Under the pieces are notes generated by a model, which did no database searches, had not been told where the DNA came from, and saw only the letters and a program-made list of their open reading frames with translations. Positions 34,256 to 46,975 of a stretch of DNA of 64,000 bases are shown here, piece after piece. The stretch lies in assembly GCF_000002985.6 (NCBI RefSeq), contig NC_003284.9, positions 682,001-746,000 of the forward strand, written 5' to 3'. Source of the stretch: Caenorhabditis elegans (lineage: Eukaryota > Nematoda > Chromadorea > Rhabditida > Rhabditidae). Made by a program: the position numbers and the translations under genes. The stretch's first letter is position 1; each line of letters begins with the position of its first letter.

Positions 34256-35889
34256 AATTCACTCGTGCCAGTAAAAAAATAATTTTGTGAAGTGGAAAAT
34301 TTCAAATTTGCGTTAGAGTCAGTAAAAGATAACACTAAAATTTTCACAGTAATCCACACTACGTCATGGATTTTCCCATCTTAACATTCAAAACGGACGA
34401 TAAATATTTTAAATCTGTTCAGAGAAACAAAAAACGAAAAAACAGGGTTATAGAAGTTTACAACGTTCGTATAATAATTGCTTCCGTTCAAGCAAAATTT
34501 AAGGAAAAAATAACCTCGAAATGACCTGCTTCTAGGAAACGTTTACTACTTAGAATTGGTTTTTTGATTGGTTTTTAAGACACTTACATTAGGTGTGAAT
34601 TTTGTAATGTAGATGCACAAAAAAAGCTTTATTCTAGCTTAAAATTTGACAAAATTAAACTCCAAGCTTCACCTTACACATAAAATTTTGAAACTACATA
34701 GACAGAACATCTGGACATTTGCCATTGACGTTACCCATCATATAAAATGAGGAAAAAGAAAAAAATCAGATAAAAGAACTAAAAACAAAAAAGTTTGCAA
34801 GATCCATATTTTTTTGAATTTCAACTTTTTATCTTTAATGATCTGTAAAAAAGTTGGAAATGGAGCGGAAAGAGCAAGTTTTGATCTACTCAAAAAAAAA
34901 CACGAAAAGTTGAAAGAGCAAAAAAGTCATCATATTTATTATGTCAATCTTTTTGAGCCACAATTTCCTTATTCTCAAAGTTGCGTTTTTAACCGCCTGC
35001 ATATCTCAATCATAGTAACTTGGAGGTAATTATGCATTTCTTTGGCTTTGAAATGTTACTTTGAAAAAAATCAATGATTGGGAAAAGTGTTAAATATAAA
35101 TATATTTCATAGTTAGAATAGTTATATGATCAACTATACTTTATGAATAATTCATTAGAGAAGGAGTTTTTTCCTCTGGAAATTAGAAAAAAGCTAGTTT
35201 GAACACAAGATTCAAAACCTATCAAGAGTGGGTAGAAAATGTTTTTCTGAAATAACTGAACGTGTCGATCATCCCAACTTCTTCATTTGTTTAAAACAGA
35301 AGCTTGGTTATTATAGAAAAAACTAAAATTTCAGGTTGCTACACATTTCGAACAGTTGCCAAATTTCCGAAGAAAAGTGCCGGCTATTTAATTTTTTTCC
35401 AGGCAGTAGCGCCAGTGGAAAATTTTTTAGATTGTTTTATCTGTTTGTCTTTTCTGTTGTATCATATTTTAAGCTATTACGTTAGTATCTAATTTGAAGC
35501 TATTTTCAATAAAATATCTAGAAACAGGACCCCCCTTTTCAATTTTTCACGTGATTAGAGCTTTCCATCAACTAATAGTAAGCACGTATGCATATCTAGA
35601 TATAGTTGCCATTTGAATTACAGTTTTGACAGTTATCATGATTTTTTATTTGCAAAAATGGGGCATCATTAAAACTTGGTACATTATGTAGTTGTAAATC
35701 AATCACGATATACAACGTATATATATACAACCTATTAACCCAAAAATGTTAATTGGGTGAACATATTTGAATTCTACTGTGACGTTGTTGGCATGTTACA
35801 ACCCTTTCTGTCGAGAATATGTATTGTTTACGCGATCGACAACGTTATTGATTTAAAATTCGAAGGAATCTTCTAACATTTTTTTAAAA

Positions 35890-36075
35890 TTTTTATTCCC
35901 AGTCAAAAAGTAGCAATCACTAAGTTTTTGCCACTTTTAGAAAAGGCTTTTTCGAGAAAACGTAGATATATTTTTGATGGACGAATTCCAAAAGTATCAA
36001 ATCATATTTGGTAATTGTGGTGCCATGTGCATGATTAAAGCAATTGTCCCTCTGGCGCTACTCCATCTTTAGACA
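35890..36075. repeat. Palindromic element family C, partial copy
   Basis: It contains aatcactaagtttttg, gagaaaacgtag and a right end tggcgctactccatctttag. All have close counterparts in the fuller element at 39139-39512. Its left inverted arm is missing or decayed. Confidence 0.55.
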
Positions 36076-37280
36076 TTCACATACATTTGAAAAATAAAAA
36101 ATTGTTTTTGAAAAATTAATATTGTATTTTTTACTGCACCCTATTAACCTATCAAACTACATTGCCGGTACTGCAGTTACACAATAAAAAACAAAATGGA
36201 GATAGTGATAATTCTCTGCTTCTGCGTTAACCTATAAAAAGTTTCGAGAAGCGGGGAAAAAATGATGAGATTTCGGAAAACATGCGAAAAAAACGAGGCA
36301 AGGGCATGCAGTACCTGACGGTACTTGAGAATAAGGATAAATGAGCTTTTTCTTTTACTAAACCGAGCAAAAGAAAGAGAGAGAGAGAAAGCACAACTAG
36401 ATTGTTGTAAGTATTTTATTGACTGACCCTGGACGAACAGCGCCCATTACATTCTTCACTTTTTTGCATGTTTTTTCTAGTTCAAAACAAAACCAAAAAG
36501 CGGTGAGAGGATTAGAGAAGAGTTGTTAATTTGTTGGAGCAGTTGACAGAAAACCGAGTCAGTTGATTGAGTACTCTTTCAAAGTTAATTAACAGGAAAA
36601 AATTCAAACTCTGAAATTATCGCAAACAAAAACTTGGGAGATTGAGCTCAAAAAAGTGAAAACGAGGCAGACAGGAGAAATTGTCATTTTCGGAGAAGAT
36701 TGGATTTTTATGTGAAAATGTTGGTTCATATAGCAACAAACGATCTGGAGCTCGTGATTGGAATTATATAGAAGTAGGGGGTATTCAAAGAGCATTTTGA
36801 ACATCATTTTTAAAGGACGACCGCTTATTATTGAAAGAGACAATTTTAAAAGAAACCTTACAACTGTTCAGTGTTCTGAAATGCAAAATTAAAGATCGCC
36901 GCTTTTTAAAACAAAAGTGATGTCCACCATCTAAAATGGAAAAGAAGCCAGAAAACCGGAAACAGTGATCAAGATCGAAAGTCTAAAAAAGATATTCTGA
37001 ATTTGGTATACAGGCTAGCCATATCTAAGAATCAAGACATCAGCAAAATTGCAAGAAAAAAGACCTCAACCTTTTTTTAAAAACATGTGAATTTGGAAGT
37101 TATCAAGATTGTCGGTCACCGAGTTTTTGGAATTGTTACGCTGCCGTTCTCAAATTATTCAAAAAAAAACATATTGAATACATTATTCTGCACAAAAAGC
37201 ATTTAGAGCAAACGTGTTCAGTAGGATTTTGAGACATGGTCCCAGAAGACGCTGTAGCACCTTGCACTGACCAAACAAAC

Positions 37281-37472
37281 TGGTACTTACCCCTCATTTT
37301 TAAAATAAATTAGACTTATATTTTTTTATTTATAGTAATACGTGATGTCCATTTTCCCTCTTTAGGCTTAAAAATGGTCGTATTTAAAGTCTAAAAATAC
37401 AAAAACTCTACACGTTTTTTATTTAAAAAAAATTATTTTTAAAAATGAGGGGTTATAATACACAAGTACCCA
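37281..37472. repeat. Palindromic MITE-like element, family B copy 2
   Basis: The left end is tggtacttacccctcatttt and the right end aatgaggggttataatacac. The interior phrases tacgtgatg, taggcttaaaaatggt and tacacgtttttt match copies at 3786 and 47766. Confidence 0.7.
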
Positions 37473-37784
37473 AATTTTTCATACACTTTTTAATCAAATT
37501 TGTAAATGCCAAATTTTCTCTATTAGTCTTGCGTCTTTCAGTAACCATACACCCATTCTTGTAATTACTTACAAGTCAATTCAAAGTTATATTGCATAAA
37601 CTATCAATTGCGTACTGCGTTGTTTCCAGACCAGTCGCACTTGTTGAAAGATTTGTTAAATTTTTAGGTTTTTTAGAAAACAGAAAGATCAAACATGATT
37701 CGAAAAATTAATTTCAAAATTTCCTAACTAGACTTAGGAATCTGAAGGAAATTAACAAAAGTAAATTAGGCTATTTGTTTTTTG

Positions 37785-38105
37785 TCAATTGCCAATTGCC
37801 GAAAATTTTGAAGAGCGGCAATTGCTGGAATTGCCGGAAAACAGAATTGCCGAAAGTTTGAGTTTGATAATTTTGTCCATTTCGGCGCCTAGATATGCAA
37901 TTTTGCCCTTTTGTCCTTTTGTCTTTTTCTCGAGCTCAAAATGTATTAAACATTGAAGTCTTAAATGTGTTCTTTTGAAAAATGACTAATCGAAAACTTA
38001 AAAACAGCCTGAAACTTGTTTAATTATTGCCGAAAATTTCAAAAACCGGTATTGTGCCAAAATTGCTAGTTGTCGAAAATTTCCGATAGCCTCGCAGCTC
38101 TGGTC
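37785..38105. repeat. GCAATTGCCG-type repeat, family D copy 1
   Basis: Reiterated short palindromes such as caattgccgaaaattt, gcggcaattgc and attgccggaaaac fill about 300 bases between about 37785 and 38105. Similar sequence occurs at 46745-46975 and 54343-54678. Confidence 0.65.
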
Positions 38106-38728
38106 TGTTTTACCAAATAGTTTAACAATTTCAAATATTTTCAAACTTTTAATTTGCACAAATCCTGAATTAAGTTCGGAAAAACACTTTTTCTTTAGTG
38201 GACTCTGCAGCGTCGTGCACTTACCAGTTCGCTTTCTGTTACACTTTACATATTTATATTGGAAACGTATGTATTTTTACTATAGCTGACATTTCAGCTT
38301 TTAAGTTTTAGAGTAATAAAACGATTTTTAAAAAGTCTAAACTTGTTTTCTTCAGAGTGACACATAGAAAATACACGACAGGTTGGGGGCGATGGAAATT
38401 GTAGAATAGAACAAAATCAAACGTTTCCTGAAAACTCCGTAAAATCTGGGACAGCGAGAGTAAGAAATTAACATGAAAATTTAACAAGATATGACATGAT
38501 TGCTTACCAATAGGAGTCAGAACGCTGTAGGAAAATTGACAAAATTTGAAAAAAAAACGGAAAGGAGTAGGCGAAAAAGAAATAGAGATATAATAACGTT
38601 TTAACAAAGAATGATGTAGTGTTACCAGTTCTAGTCACGGCAATATGTTGTTGTGGAAGAATAGTTCTATGATAAGTGGGGGAATGAAAATTGCAGTATA
38701 AAGCGGTAAGATGAACATTTACACAAGT

Positions 38729-41700
38729 CTACTCCCGCTCACTGTTCGTATTTGTGTATGGGTGGTGTGGTTGGTGCTCGCTCGCTGATAACCTTGGCGG
38801 TAGTGGTGGAGCTTGGATTGAAGGCGCCCGTTGCCGGTTTACCACTTGTGCCAATGCTTCTCCGCTTGTTTCAACATTTTCCAGCTCTTTGATGTTCACG
38901 TATGAAGAGGATGTTTGTGACGACTGAAAAATACGGTTTTATGATGGGATTCAAAAAAATTAAAAATTTCAAATACAGAGAGGATTGGCGCTTGGAGCCT
39001 TCAAAACTTTGATCAAACTAGCGCATATAGGGTTTGGCTGAAAACTGCCGGCATACATCGACGAGAACTGAGAAGCCTGGTTGTGTTTCAAATTATAGAA
39101 AGTTCCACACTTCAAGGAAAAATGGAGCTCGAAATATTAAAGTTGGAGTAGCGAAAAAGGGTGATTGTTAAAACCTACTGCGCCAAAACGACCAAATATC
39201 ATAATACTTTTTCAACAATTTCCTGAATAATTTTTTTGGTAGTCAAAAACAAGGGCAATTACTGAGTTTTTGTGATTTTTTGAAAAAAATTTTTTGAGAA
39301 AACGAAGGAAACATTTTTTGATCGACGACGTCCAAAAGCGTAGCAAAACTGAGCTTTTCCGACTTTAAAAAAATTCAAACTTAAAAAAAAAAAAAAAAAA
39401 TCATACAAAATTTAGAACTTTTAAAAAATGTTCTTACTATGATATTTGGTTATTGAGATGCCTACGCGTGTTTCAAAACAATTCCCCACTGCCACTACTT
39501 CAACCCAAAAAAGGTGCTGCTATAACAAATTCTTAGACACCTAGTTCGCAGATATTACATGCGTGTCAATATAATTCATTCACAGGTAGGACATGCCTAA
39601 AAATACAAAGGCTAATTTTTCACAAAATTCATTTTTGATCTACCGTGTGAACACTTTGCAATTGTATTCTTTCGATAATATACCGTATTCACTCAAATAA
39701 GCTTTCCACCTGAATATACAAGCTAAAAAAGTTTCACTTTCACAAACCAATGTATAATTCTTTTACATACAAAACTTATACGGTATGTAGATTTGGATTA
39801 TATATGTACAAAATAGGCCCACGCATCACCTGTGTCGCAGTTATTGCCGCGAGACCTTTCCAAAAATATAGTAAGAATAATAAACGTGCATTTTTTTCAA
39901 AGCAATCATACAAGGTCTCAAAAATAAAATCTTGCAAATGAAAAATATATTTGTAAAAATCAATAAAATAAACTAGTTGTTCTTCCGTAGTACTGTAAGA
40001 TCTAAAAACTCAAGCATAAGAAAACAAGCAATTCTGTCTCAAATATGAGTTGCTTAGACTTAAACAAAGCAATGCAAAGCATGCACATTATCTCAAACAT
40101 TTCAACCCATGCATTTCTCTCATATTTTCTAGTTTTCCATAATTATTCTTACATTCAAAGTGTCCAGGGTACCCAATGCTTTCGGTGGCAACGGTGGCGG
40201 CACCAACGGCAACTCGTCGACCGACGGAATTGAGTTTGACGCGTCATGCAGCAAACTTTGAGAACATTGGGACACATACTACAAACATTGAGAAGACAGT
40301 TGTTGCACCGTTGTTGCAGTGCTCAGTGTACTTACCGTTCTGGGAGGCACGTCGGGAACTAATGAGATCAGCTTCTTCTCCGCAGCAGCTACATTTTTCG
40401 CTTTTTCAATTTCTACCGGAGTGGGCTTGAACCTGTCAATAATCACACGATTTGTTCCTTTGATTTCGTAGCGGCAGAATGGACATGTGTTGCCACCACC
40501 ATCCGAATCCTGAAAATCCAGACTTTTGAAATATTTTTCTTTGAACATGAATGCGTGAATTTAAAATTCAAACAATAGCTTAAATTTACAACTTTTTCAA
40601 GACAATTGATACCAGTTGTTTTCCTAAAAGACTTGTCAAAAAAGTATCTAAACTTGTATTATTTCGTAAAAGTTGATAATATTTGGAAATTACAAAAATG
40701 GCAAACTGTGAACATTTGAAAAATGGGAGTGTGACTGATAAGTATGGTTCGACAATTACCAACTGATCTGTCACATTGTTTTCATTTTCTCACAAAATTT
40801 CACTCTACTCGGGCGTGAACAAATGCTTCAAGTCTATGCATAGACGCCGCAACACTTTTATTGTAACTTTTCACAAAACAATTTTCCATTAAATCGCAAT
40901 GCCCAATCAGTTACACACTTTCCTTCTCTTCTCTGCGTGTCTCAGAATCGATTAATTCTGATAATAGACAGTCGCACACAGAAGCTGAAAACTATGTTTG
41001 TCTGCGTTTCATATTATTTAGTGTGCCTGCTCATCTAATCATTGTTCTTTTCAATATTTGTTACCCAATTTCATTAACTTGTTTTTTATCTATTAGCAAG
41101 CCCAAGCAAATTTTAAAAATTTTGTAAAAAGAAAATAGTCGTTGTTTTTTCCAGAAAACTAACCTGCCAGTTAGCCAAACATTTTGCGCAGAGCAAATGT
41201 CCACATGGCTCAATTTTGATGTTCTTCTCGTTATCGTCACAAATTTTGCACAACTCGAATGTTGTGCCCATCTCACAATACAACTCGTATTGTTCACTGG
41301 TCACTTGCACTCTGTCCGCTTGTGGCACATCCATCAATTTGGATAAGTTAATATCTTGATCTCTACCGTTCGGGTAAATATAACTGTAAGTATTTGATTT
41401 TTATTGTAGAACAAGTGAATCCATCAACTTACAATCCTTCTTTATGGCCTTCATGTAGTGCTTGAATCAAACTTTTATTCTGTGGTATTGTCTGATAAAT
41501 CTTTCCATCCGGAGCTACGTATCCTATTGCCCATTGTCCAGGACGTGTGCATGATAACCGGAAGATGTAGCTTCCAGGTTTTTTCGTTAATTTTTCTAAC
41601 CGTTTTTTGACCTCATCGTATGTGAGAAATGCACAGTATCCGGGATGGGCGGTGGTGAGTGTTTGCCAATTTTTGATCAGTGTTTTGAAAGGGTAGAATA

Positions 41701-43893
41701 ACCTGAAATTTAGCATTTTAACTTTTTCATATTTTAACAAGTTTACTTATTCAGTATTATCATATTTAGAACTATAAAAATGATGGACTGTAAAGTTTTA
41801 TGAAAGCATTTTGGTCAGTGCAACTAAAAATGTTGAGAGCAGTGCTAATTTTAAAAATGATTAGTCAATGAAAACGTAATAATGTTACACTGAAAAAACT
41901 ATTTCCACCTTTCTTGTTAGAATTTTAATTTATCGGCAAAAGACTTGGTTCCTACATGCTTGCGGTTTGGTCAGAGCTGGCGGCCAATCTGGTCAGTGCT
42001 GGCGACCAATTTGGTCAGTGCTCGCGGCCAATTTGGTCAGTGCTGATAACCAATTTGGTCAGTGCCGAACGCAAGAAAATAAACTCACGCTTACCTTGTA
42101 AACACATCAAACTCAAAATTCGAAATAAAATCATCTCCGCTCAAGTCTATCGTAGCTTTTAATTCGGCTGCTTCCATTTTTCCTATCGTTGATCCATGGT
42201 GCTTTTCTAATGCAGTAAAAAATGTTGACCAGGGTACAATGTTTCTGGAAAACTCATAAATAATTTTTTTTGAAAATTAAACGCAAAAAAAACTTACTTT
42301 TTTGTAAAATGATGACTCCAAAAGCTTTCGGCTTCCTTCTTTGTCATCCGAAACCGGTCTTCAATATAGATACCTTCCGGAAATAATGCTTTAATCTCGA
42401 AAAGCATATGTGAAAATGTTAGTGACATTTTCGTAAGCTTCCGTCGTTCTTCAGACTGGTCATTGTAGATAGCTGACGTCTTGAACAGTTTGATGATCTC
42501 TTTGCACTTGTTGATCATACTCTCCAGAAAGATTTTCAAGTAGTCGTTGTCTTGGAGTATGTCATTGTTTTGTGTGAATATCAGCATTAACTAAAAGTGT
42601 TTGATTTATTTTTGGGTTTTAGTCTGAACTTTTTTGTTGTTTTGAGTTGTTGTTTCAATTACCTGGGCAATTTGGCAAATCTTCTTATCAAATGCAATTT
42701 TTGCAATTGAAAGTTAATTAAAATTAACATAAAAACATCGGAACAAGCCTGCTGTTTTTCGGAAAAAACTGCGGTTACAATTGATTCAACAAATGATTGT
42801 CTTCAACAAAAATACTTTTTCAACAAAAAAAGTTTCAACAAAAATAACTGTTTTTCAAATTAATCAATCATTTTCTTAAATTTCTAAATTCGACTTTTAT
42901 ATTAAAAGTTTGATGATCATATCAAAAAAAAATAAAACGTTGTGTAGATTTTTAGAAAAACTTGAAGAATTACAGTAACTGGATATGGTTTTTGAAATTT
43001 CAAAAACGAAGCAGCCCCGATTGGACTTCAGCAATAATAAATGGAAACCCACATACATATTTTAGAAAGTGCTTATCACGATAATACCGCTTAGTTTTGT
43101 AGCAATCCTGTTTTCAAAGAACTACGAAAAAAACTCACATGCGTATAAGTATCAGGTAGAATGTCCAAAATGAAAGGCGGCGAATTTTTCAAATTCAGTC
43201 TTGGGCTATGACAACTCTTCACTACTTGATCCATAAACTTGCATGCTTTGAGCAAAAATCGACGATCCTAAAAAAAGCTACTGTATATTTACGATTTTCC
43301 GTTTTTTTTTTACTTTTGAAACTTAACGCTTCCGGATTTTTTTTTGTCTTACTGTATATTAGCAAGAAAATGCCTAAAGACGGGATTATTAATTTTTTGT
43401 TCGGAGTATAAGCTACAAGTGTGAAGCAAAATTAAAGAAGGAAATGCTGGTTGCAATGAAGCATTGTGTGCAATTGTTAATTTATAATAAAAAGCTGAAC
43501 TCAAAAGCCAGAGATTTGATAACACAAAAATTCACAATACCTCTTCACTGCAGAAACCGGGCATCTCCGAAGCTGATGGGATTTCGAATAGCTAAAAGAC
43601 ACGATTTCCTATCTAGCTTTTAAGAGGAAATTGATAAAAACAAAGAAAGGGGAAATGTTGTCTCATTCGTCATCTTGGGAACAAAAAAAAACCATGAAAA
43701 ACTTACTGAAACTGTGCTGGGAACAGCTCTCGGACTGAGTGTCAACGCTTCCGTCGAGTTGTTTGTGCTGGGAACAAATCGCTGAAATTGTTCCATTCTG
43801 ATTCTGTTTGGAGAGCGAGAAACTTACCGCATTATTGCCTGTGCCATTGACAAACCGATGTATCCGGTGAAAAATTGTGTTTATTGAACCCAT
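38729..43893 (-). CDS. sli-1: Cbl-family RING E3 ubiquitin ligase SLI-1
   Basis: Eleven minus-strand exons join in phase: 43893-43828, 43781-43707, 43591-43541, 43267-43139, 42590-42298, 42244-42095, 41702-41433, 41383-41164, 40509-40336, 40278-40153, 38923-38729. They encode 582 residues. A tyrosine-kinase-binding module comes first: four-helix bundle (about 65-190, with [16 protein letters not shown]), EF-hand (about 190-255, [13 protein letters not shown]) and divergent SH2 (about 255-345, [11 protein letters not shown] with the phosphotyrosine-binding Arg). Then comes the linker [11 protein letters not shown] with its regulatory Tyr, and a C3HC4 RING (about 387-437: [18 protein letters not shown]). 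The tail has two SH3-type proline motifs, PPPLPPK and PPLPPR. It lacks the UBA domain of vertebrate Cbl. SLI-1 is known genetically as a negative regulator of LET-23 EGFR signalling in vulval induction. A candidate trans-splice acceptor (tatttttctcag) lies just upstream at 43999. Confidence 0.95.
39139..39512. repeat. Palindromic element family C in sli-1 intron 10
   Basis: The left arm begins aaagttggagtagcg and includes gaccaaatatcataata. The right arm inversely holds tatgatatttggtta and ends ccactacttcaaccc. The arms are about 65-90 bases and the loop about 190 bases, with an A18 run in the loop. No coding capacity was seen. Confidence 0.7.
41810..42068 (+). repeat. GGTCAGTGC cluster in sli-1 intron 6
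   Basis: One copy at 41813, then five tightly spaced copies from 41970 (ggccaatctggtcagtgct, gaccaatttggtcagtgctc and so on) at about 22-24 base spacing. The cluster ends some 25 bases from the exon 6 donor. This is a recent-looking array because the unit GGCCAATTTGGTCAGTGCT is nearly identical among copies. Confidence 0.9.
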
Positions 43894-44072
43894 TCCCGGT
43901 GAAACGGTGATATGATGTGAAGTCCAGTGGCAATTAATTAGGATGTAATGATCATAGCTGCAAATTGGTTTTTGAGGGCGGTAAATTGAATCAACAATCT
44001 GAGAAAAATAATGTAAGGAAAAGAAAGTGAATTTACTATTAGAGAACAAAGATTTTTCAATTGAAAATAGAG

Positions 44073-44170
44073 ATTGGACTGACAAACTAGAAACAACACT
44101 GACAGACTAGGAACAGCACTGACAAAACTAGGTAAAGCACTGACAAAACTAAGAAATGCACTGACAAACT
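44073..44170 (-). repeat. GCACTGACAAAAC motif cluster upstream of sli-1
   Basis: Five copies, all in one orientation, at about 20-23 base spacing. This cluster uses the variant gcactgacaaaacta, with A where other clusters have CC. Local homogenisation is likely. Confidence 0.8.
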
Positions 44171-45089
44171 TTAACTTTCAGTTAATACAACGTTAAATAG
44201 TTAAGCAATCAAGTTGAATTTTAGTTTCTACACAAACACGTTGACTGAAAAAATTTCCCTGTATTCACAAATATTTTTTTAATTCCTTCTGTTAACAGAA
44301 GCCTATACTAAAAACAATCCATGCCCTTCTGCGTGTGTTTTTTTTTTCAGAGAACTAATTTTCTCCTGAAATATCACAACAAAACAAGAGACCGCGAGTG
44401 ATGGAAAGAAAACGGAGCTCGGCGGAAACGCGTGCTCCACAGCAGGGAAAAGATGCCACACGTATGACTCATTCATTTCTCATGTGTTTTTTGGGAAGGA
44501 AAATTGGAAGAAAATGATGCGTGGGTAGATGAAAGAAATTTGAAAGCATATGGAACCGACACATTATTGAGCAAATTGAGCTTTCTCGAGAATTTTTCTT
44601 TTGAGATTTCATGAAAAAAAAATGCCAAAAAATAGTTTTCTTATAGCTATTAAAAATCAGTTGTGTTGGTGAATTCATGAACATGACATAATTTTTCAAA
44701 CTTTCAACGCGCTAAGTAGAAATATGACTTGCTGACTCAACGAGATGAGAAGGGGAATAGATGGTGACATATTGCCGGTTAATCAAGTTTTTCGTGATGC
44801 ATGTGACCATTTTGTGAGGAAATTCGAGAGACAGTTTCACTAGAAAATTGGTCACTTTTGTAGTTAGGAAGAAAAAAAAGTAGTGATACAATGACTAATT
44901 TCCGAAAACAATAACAATTGAACAATCTGAAATGACAGATAACATGAATGCACAGTCAAAAATAAGACTGCAAAGAAAAATATAAAATGCTCTGAAAAAC
45001 ATACATAAGTCACTGACCAACAAAGTAAATTTTTGTGTTTGCTTTCAATACATTTTAAATTAATTTCTTATTAAATATTAATTTTTTTT

Positions 45090-45610
45090 GTGGTTTTGTG
45101 GCTGAAAAATGATTAAATTGTGAAAAATAAAGAAAGTTAAATACACTGACCACAACAAGAATGCTTCTGATCCTTTCGAACAAGTAATTAATTTTGCACT
45201 GACAATATTTATTTTCAAATACGTAGGGTATTAATGCACTGTCATTTTTTTTGGCAAAATTTGTATTCAACACATCAACTCTTGCTCTTCTAGTTTTTCG
45301 CTAATTTAATCTAAAAGTGAAGGATATTCTGACAACCAAAAAATAAACATTTTGTTAGGCTCGAAAATGATTAATTTGTGAAAAATAAAGAAAATGCACT
45401 GACCGAAAAACGCATGCTTCTAATTCCTTCGATGAAGCAACTAATTTTGCACAGACAAAATTATTCTCAAATACGCAGGGTATTAATGCATTGTCACATT
45501 TTTTCAGGCAAAATTTGTATTCAGCACATTGTCGCTTACTCTTCTAGTCTTTTGCTAATTCAATTTAAAAGAAAAGAATATTCTAAGAACCAAGAAATAT
45601 TTTTTTTTAG
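45090..45610. repeat. Divergent tandem duplication, unit about 259 bp
   Basis: gaaaaatgattaaattgtg at 45104 recurs as gaaaatgattaatttgtg at 45363. Downstream phrases recur in the same order in both units: gaaaaataaagaaa, cttctgatcctttcga versus cttctaattccttcga, tttgcac(t/a)gaca, gggtattaatgca, and ggcaaaatttgtattca. Each unit carries a CACTGACC motif in the same relative place. Confidence 0.85.
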
Positions 45611-45759
45611 TTTTTGTGGTTCCAAAAAAACTACATTAGTGAACAAGAAACACATAGTTATGCTTATACATTCAAAAAAAAATATTTAATAACAAATGAA
45701 TTAAATCGTAGAACTCAAACTTGAAAACGGCCGAACACATGGCAAAGAGAGCCACAAAA

Positions 45760-46060
45760 CATTGTGTGTATGTTGGGCAAAGGGGGGAGACAGAACTAAA
45801 GAGAACGTCATATTAAGAGACGCAGGCACGGCGGGTAGTGCAACGCGTTTACCGAAAATAGCGCGTAAGGCGCGTAGTGCGCAGGCTGATCAATCGATAA
45901 TTGAGTTGTGTCAATGGGTTGCGGGAGACGTAGTGGTGTGTGGTAGGGTGGACACACCGGCCGGGACGAATGAGAATGCGGTGACGAAGACCCAGAGAGC
46001 GGAGCGAACGAAGAGGTTTAGAGAAAAGGAAATGCAAAGGACAGGGGTGTTTGTGGGTGA
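45760..46060. promoter_or_regulatory. GC-rich island, candidate distal promoter of sli-1
   Basis: About 300 bases are clearly richer in G+C and CpG than the surroundings (gcgcgtaaggcgcgtagtgc, ccggccggga). The island has no repeats and no splice-bounded exon. A plus-strand open frame runs through it, but composition explains that. It lies 1.9 kb upstream of the sli-1 start, so a distal promoter or bound regulatory site is possible. Confidence 0.35.
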
Positions 46061-46744
46061 GTCATACTTCTATGTCGTAAAGACAATCGCGTTCGGTTTG
46101 TCTCTTGAATTTATTGTACTGATATGAAAATGTGTGCTTTTTTGGGAAGAAAAACGTTTTTTTTAATCGAAGAAAATTCTTCAAGAAACGCGAAATATGT
46201 TTGAAGTGGTTTTTTTCCTTTTTTTTTGAATACCGATTTATATTTTTAAACTCTAATTTTTTAGATTACAACTCGGTTAACTTCAGGGACACAGTTGATT
46301 TTTCAGAAAAAAAAGTAAATTGTCGTTGATCGCGCTGATATTCTATTTTTGAGGAGTATGACTCAAAAATGAAAAAGGATTTTATAACTTCTATCTACTC
46401 GCAATAGCTATAACAAATATCTTCTTTGTGCAGCTAACACGTGATCAGGTGTTTACCCATCTGCTCTATGAAAAGCAAAACCTTGCGTTCTAAAAAAATC
46501 TTTCATTCAAAAAATAACTGTAGTTTTTGAGTCAAAATGCAGATGGAAACTTTAATGAAAAAAATGTTTAAAAAAATAAACTAGCTGGACATTCATTTAA
46601 CTTATCTGTGATTTTATGAAGAAAAATATTTAAAACAACATTTGGAGAGAATTAAATTATAAGAGGAAAATGTTGAAATCAAAAAATTCAGAAAAAATGA
46701 TAAAAGTATAAACATTTTGAGATAACTACTCAATATTGGACTGA

Positions 46745-46975
46745 CATTTAGGAATATGTGTGGTGCAACATGTGTGGTGCAGCTGCCCTTACTAAAAACG
46801 ATCATTGGAGACAGGGATGGACGGCAATTACCTTTCGGTAAATTTTTTGTCGTTAAATTCGGCATATCGGCAACTTGCCGGTTTGCCGATTTGATGGAAA
46901 TTTTCAGTTCCGGCAATTTGCCGATTAGCCGGAAAAATAGTTTGCCGCCCACCCCTGATTGGACGTTTATTACAT
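46745..46975. repeat. GCAATTGCCG-type repeat, family D copy 2
   Basis: Reiterated units (ggcaatta, catatcggcaacttgccggt, ccggcaatttgccgat) are framed by acagggatggacggcaatta on the left and tttgccgcccacccctgatt on the right. These ends are inversely related. Confidence 0.65.

Larger units (their letters stand above)
32497..38728. other. Repeat-rich intergenic region between the orphan exon and sli-1
   Basis: No supported exon in 6.2 kb. It holds a dense GCACTGACC cluster (33930-34255), a single copy at 37258-37280, and palindromic elements of three families at 35890-36075, 37281-37472 and 37785-38105. A plus-oriented motif lies at 32653-32670. Confidence 0.5.

Noticed and set aside
45762..46127. 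121-codon plus-strand open frame in the GC-rich island
   Set aside because: No splice context, no recognisable domain and an Arg/Lys/Ala-heavy composition. GC-rich DNA lowers stop frequency, so the frame is most likely chance.
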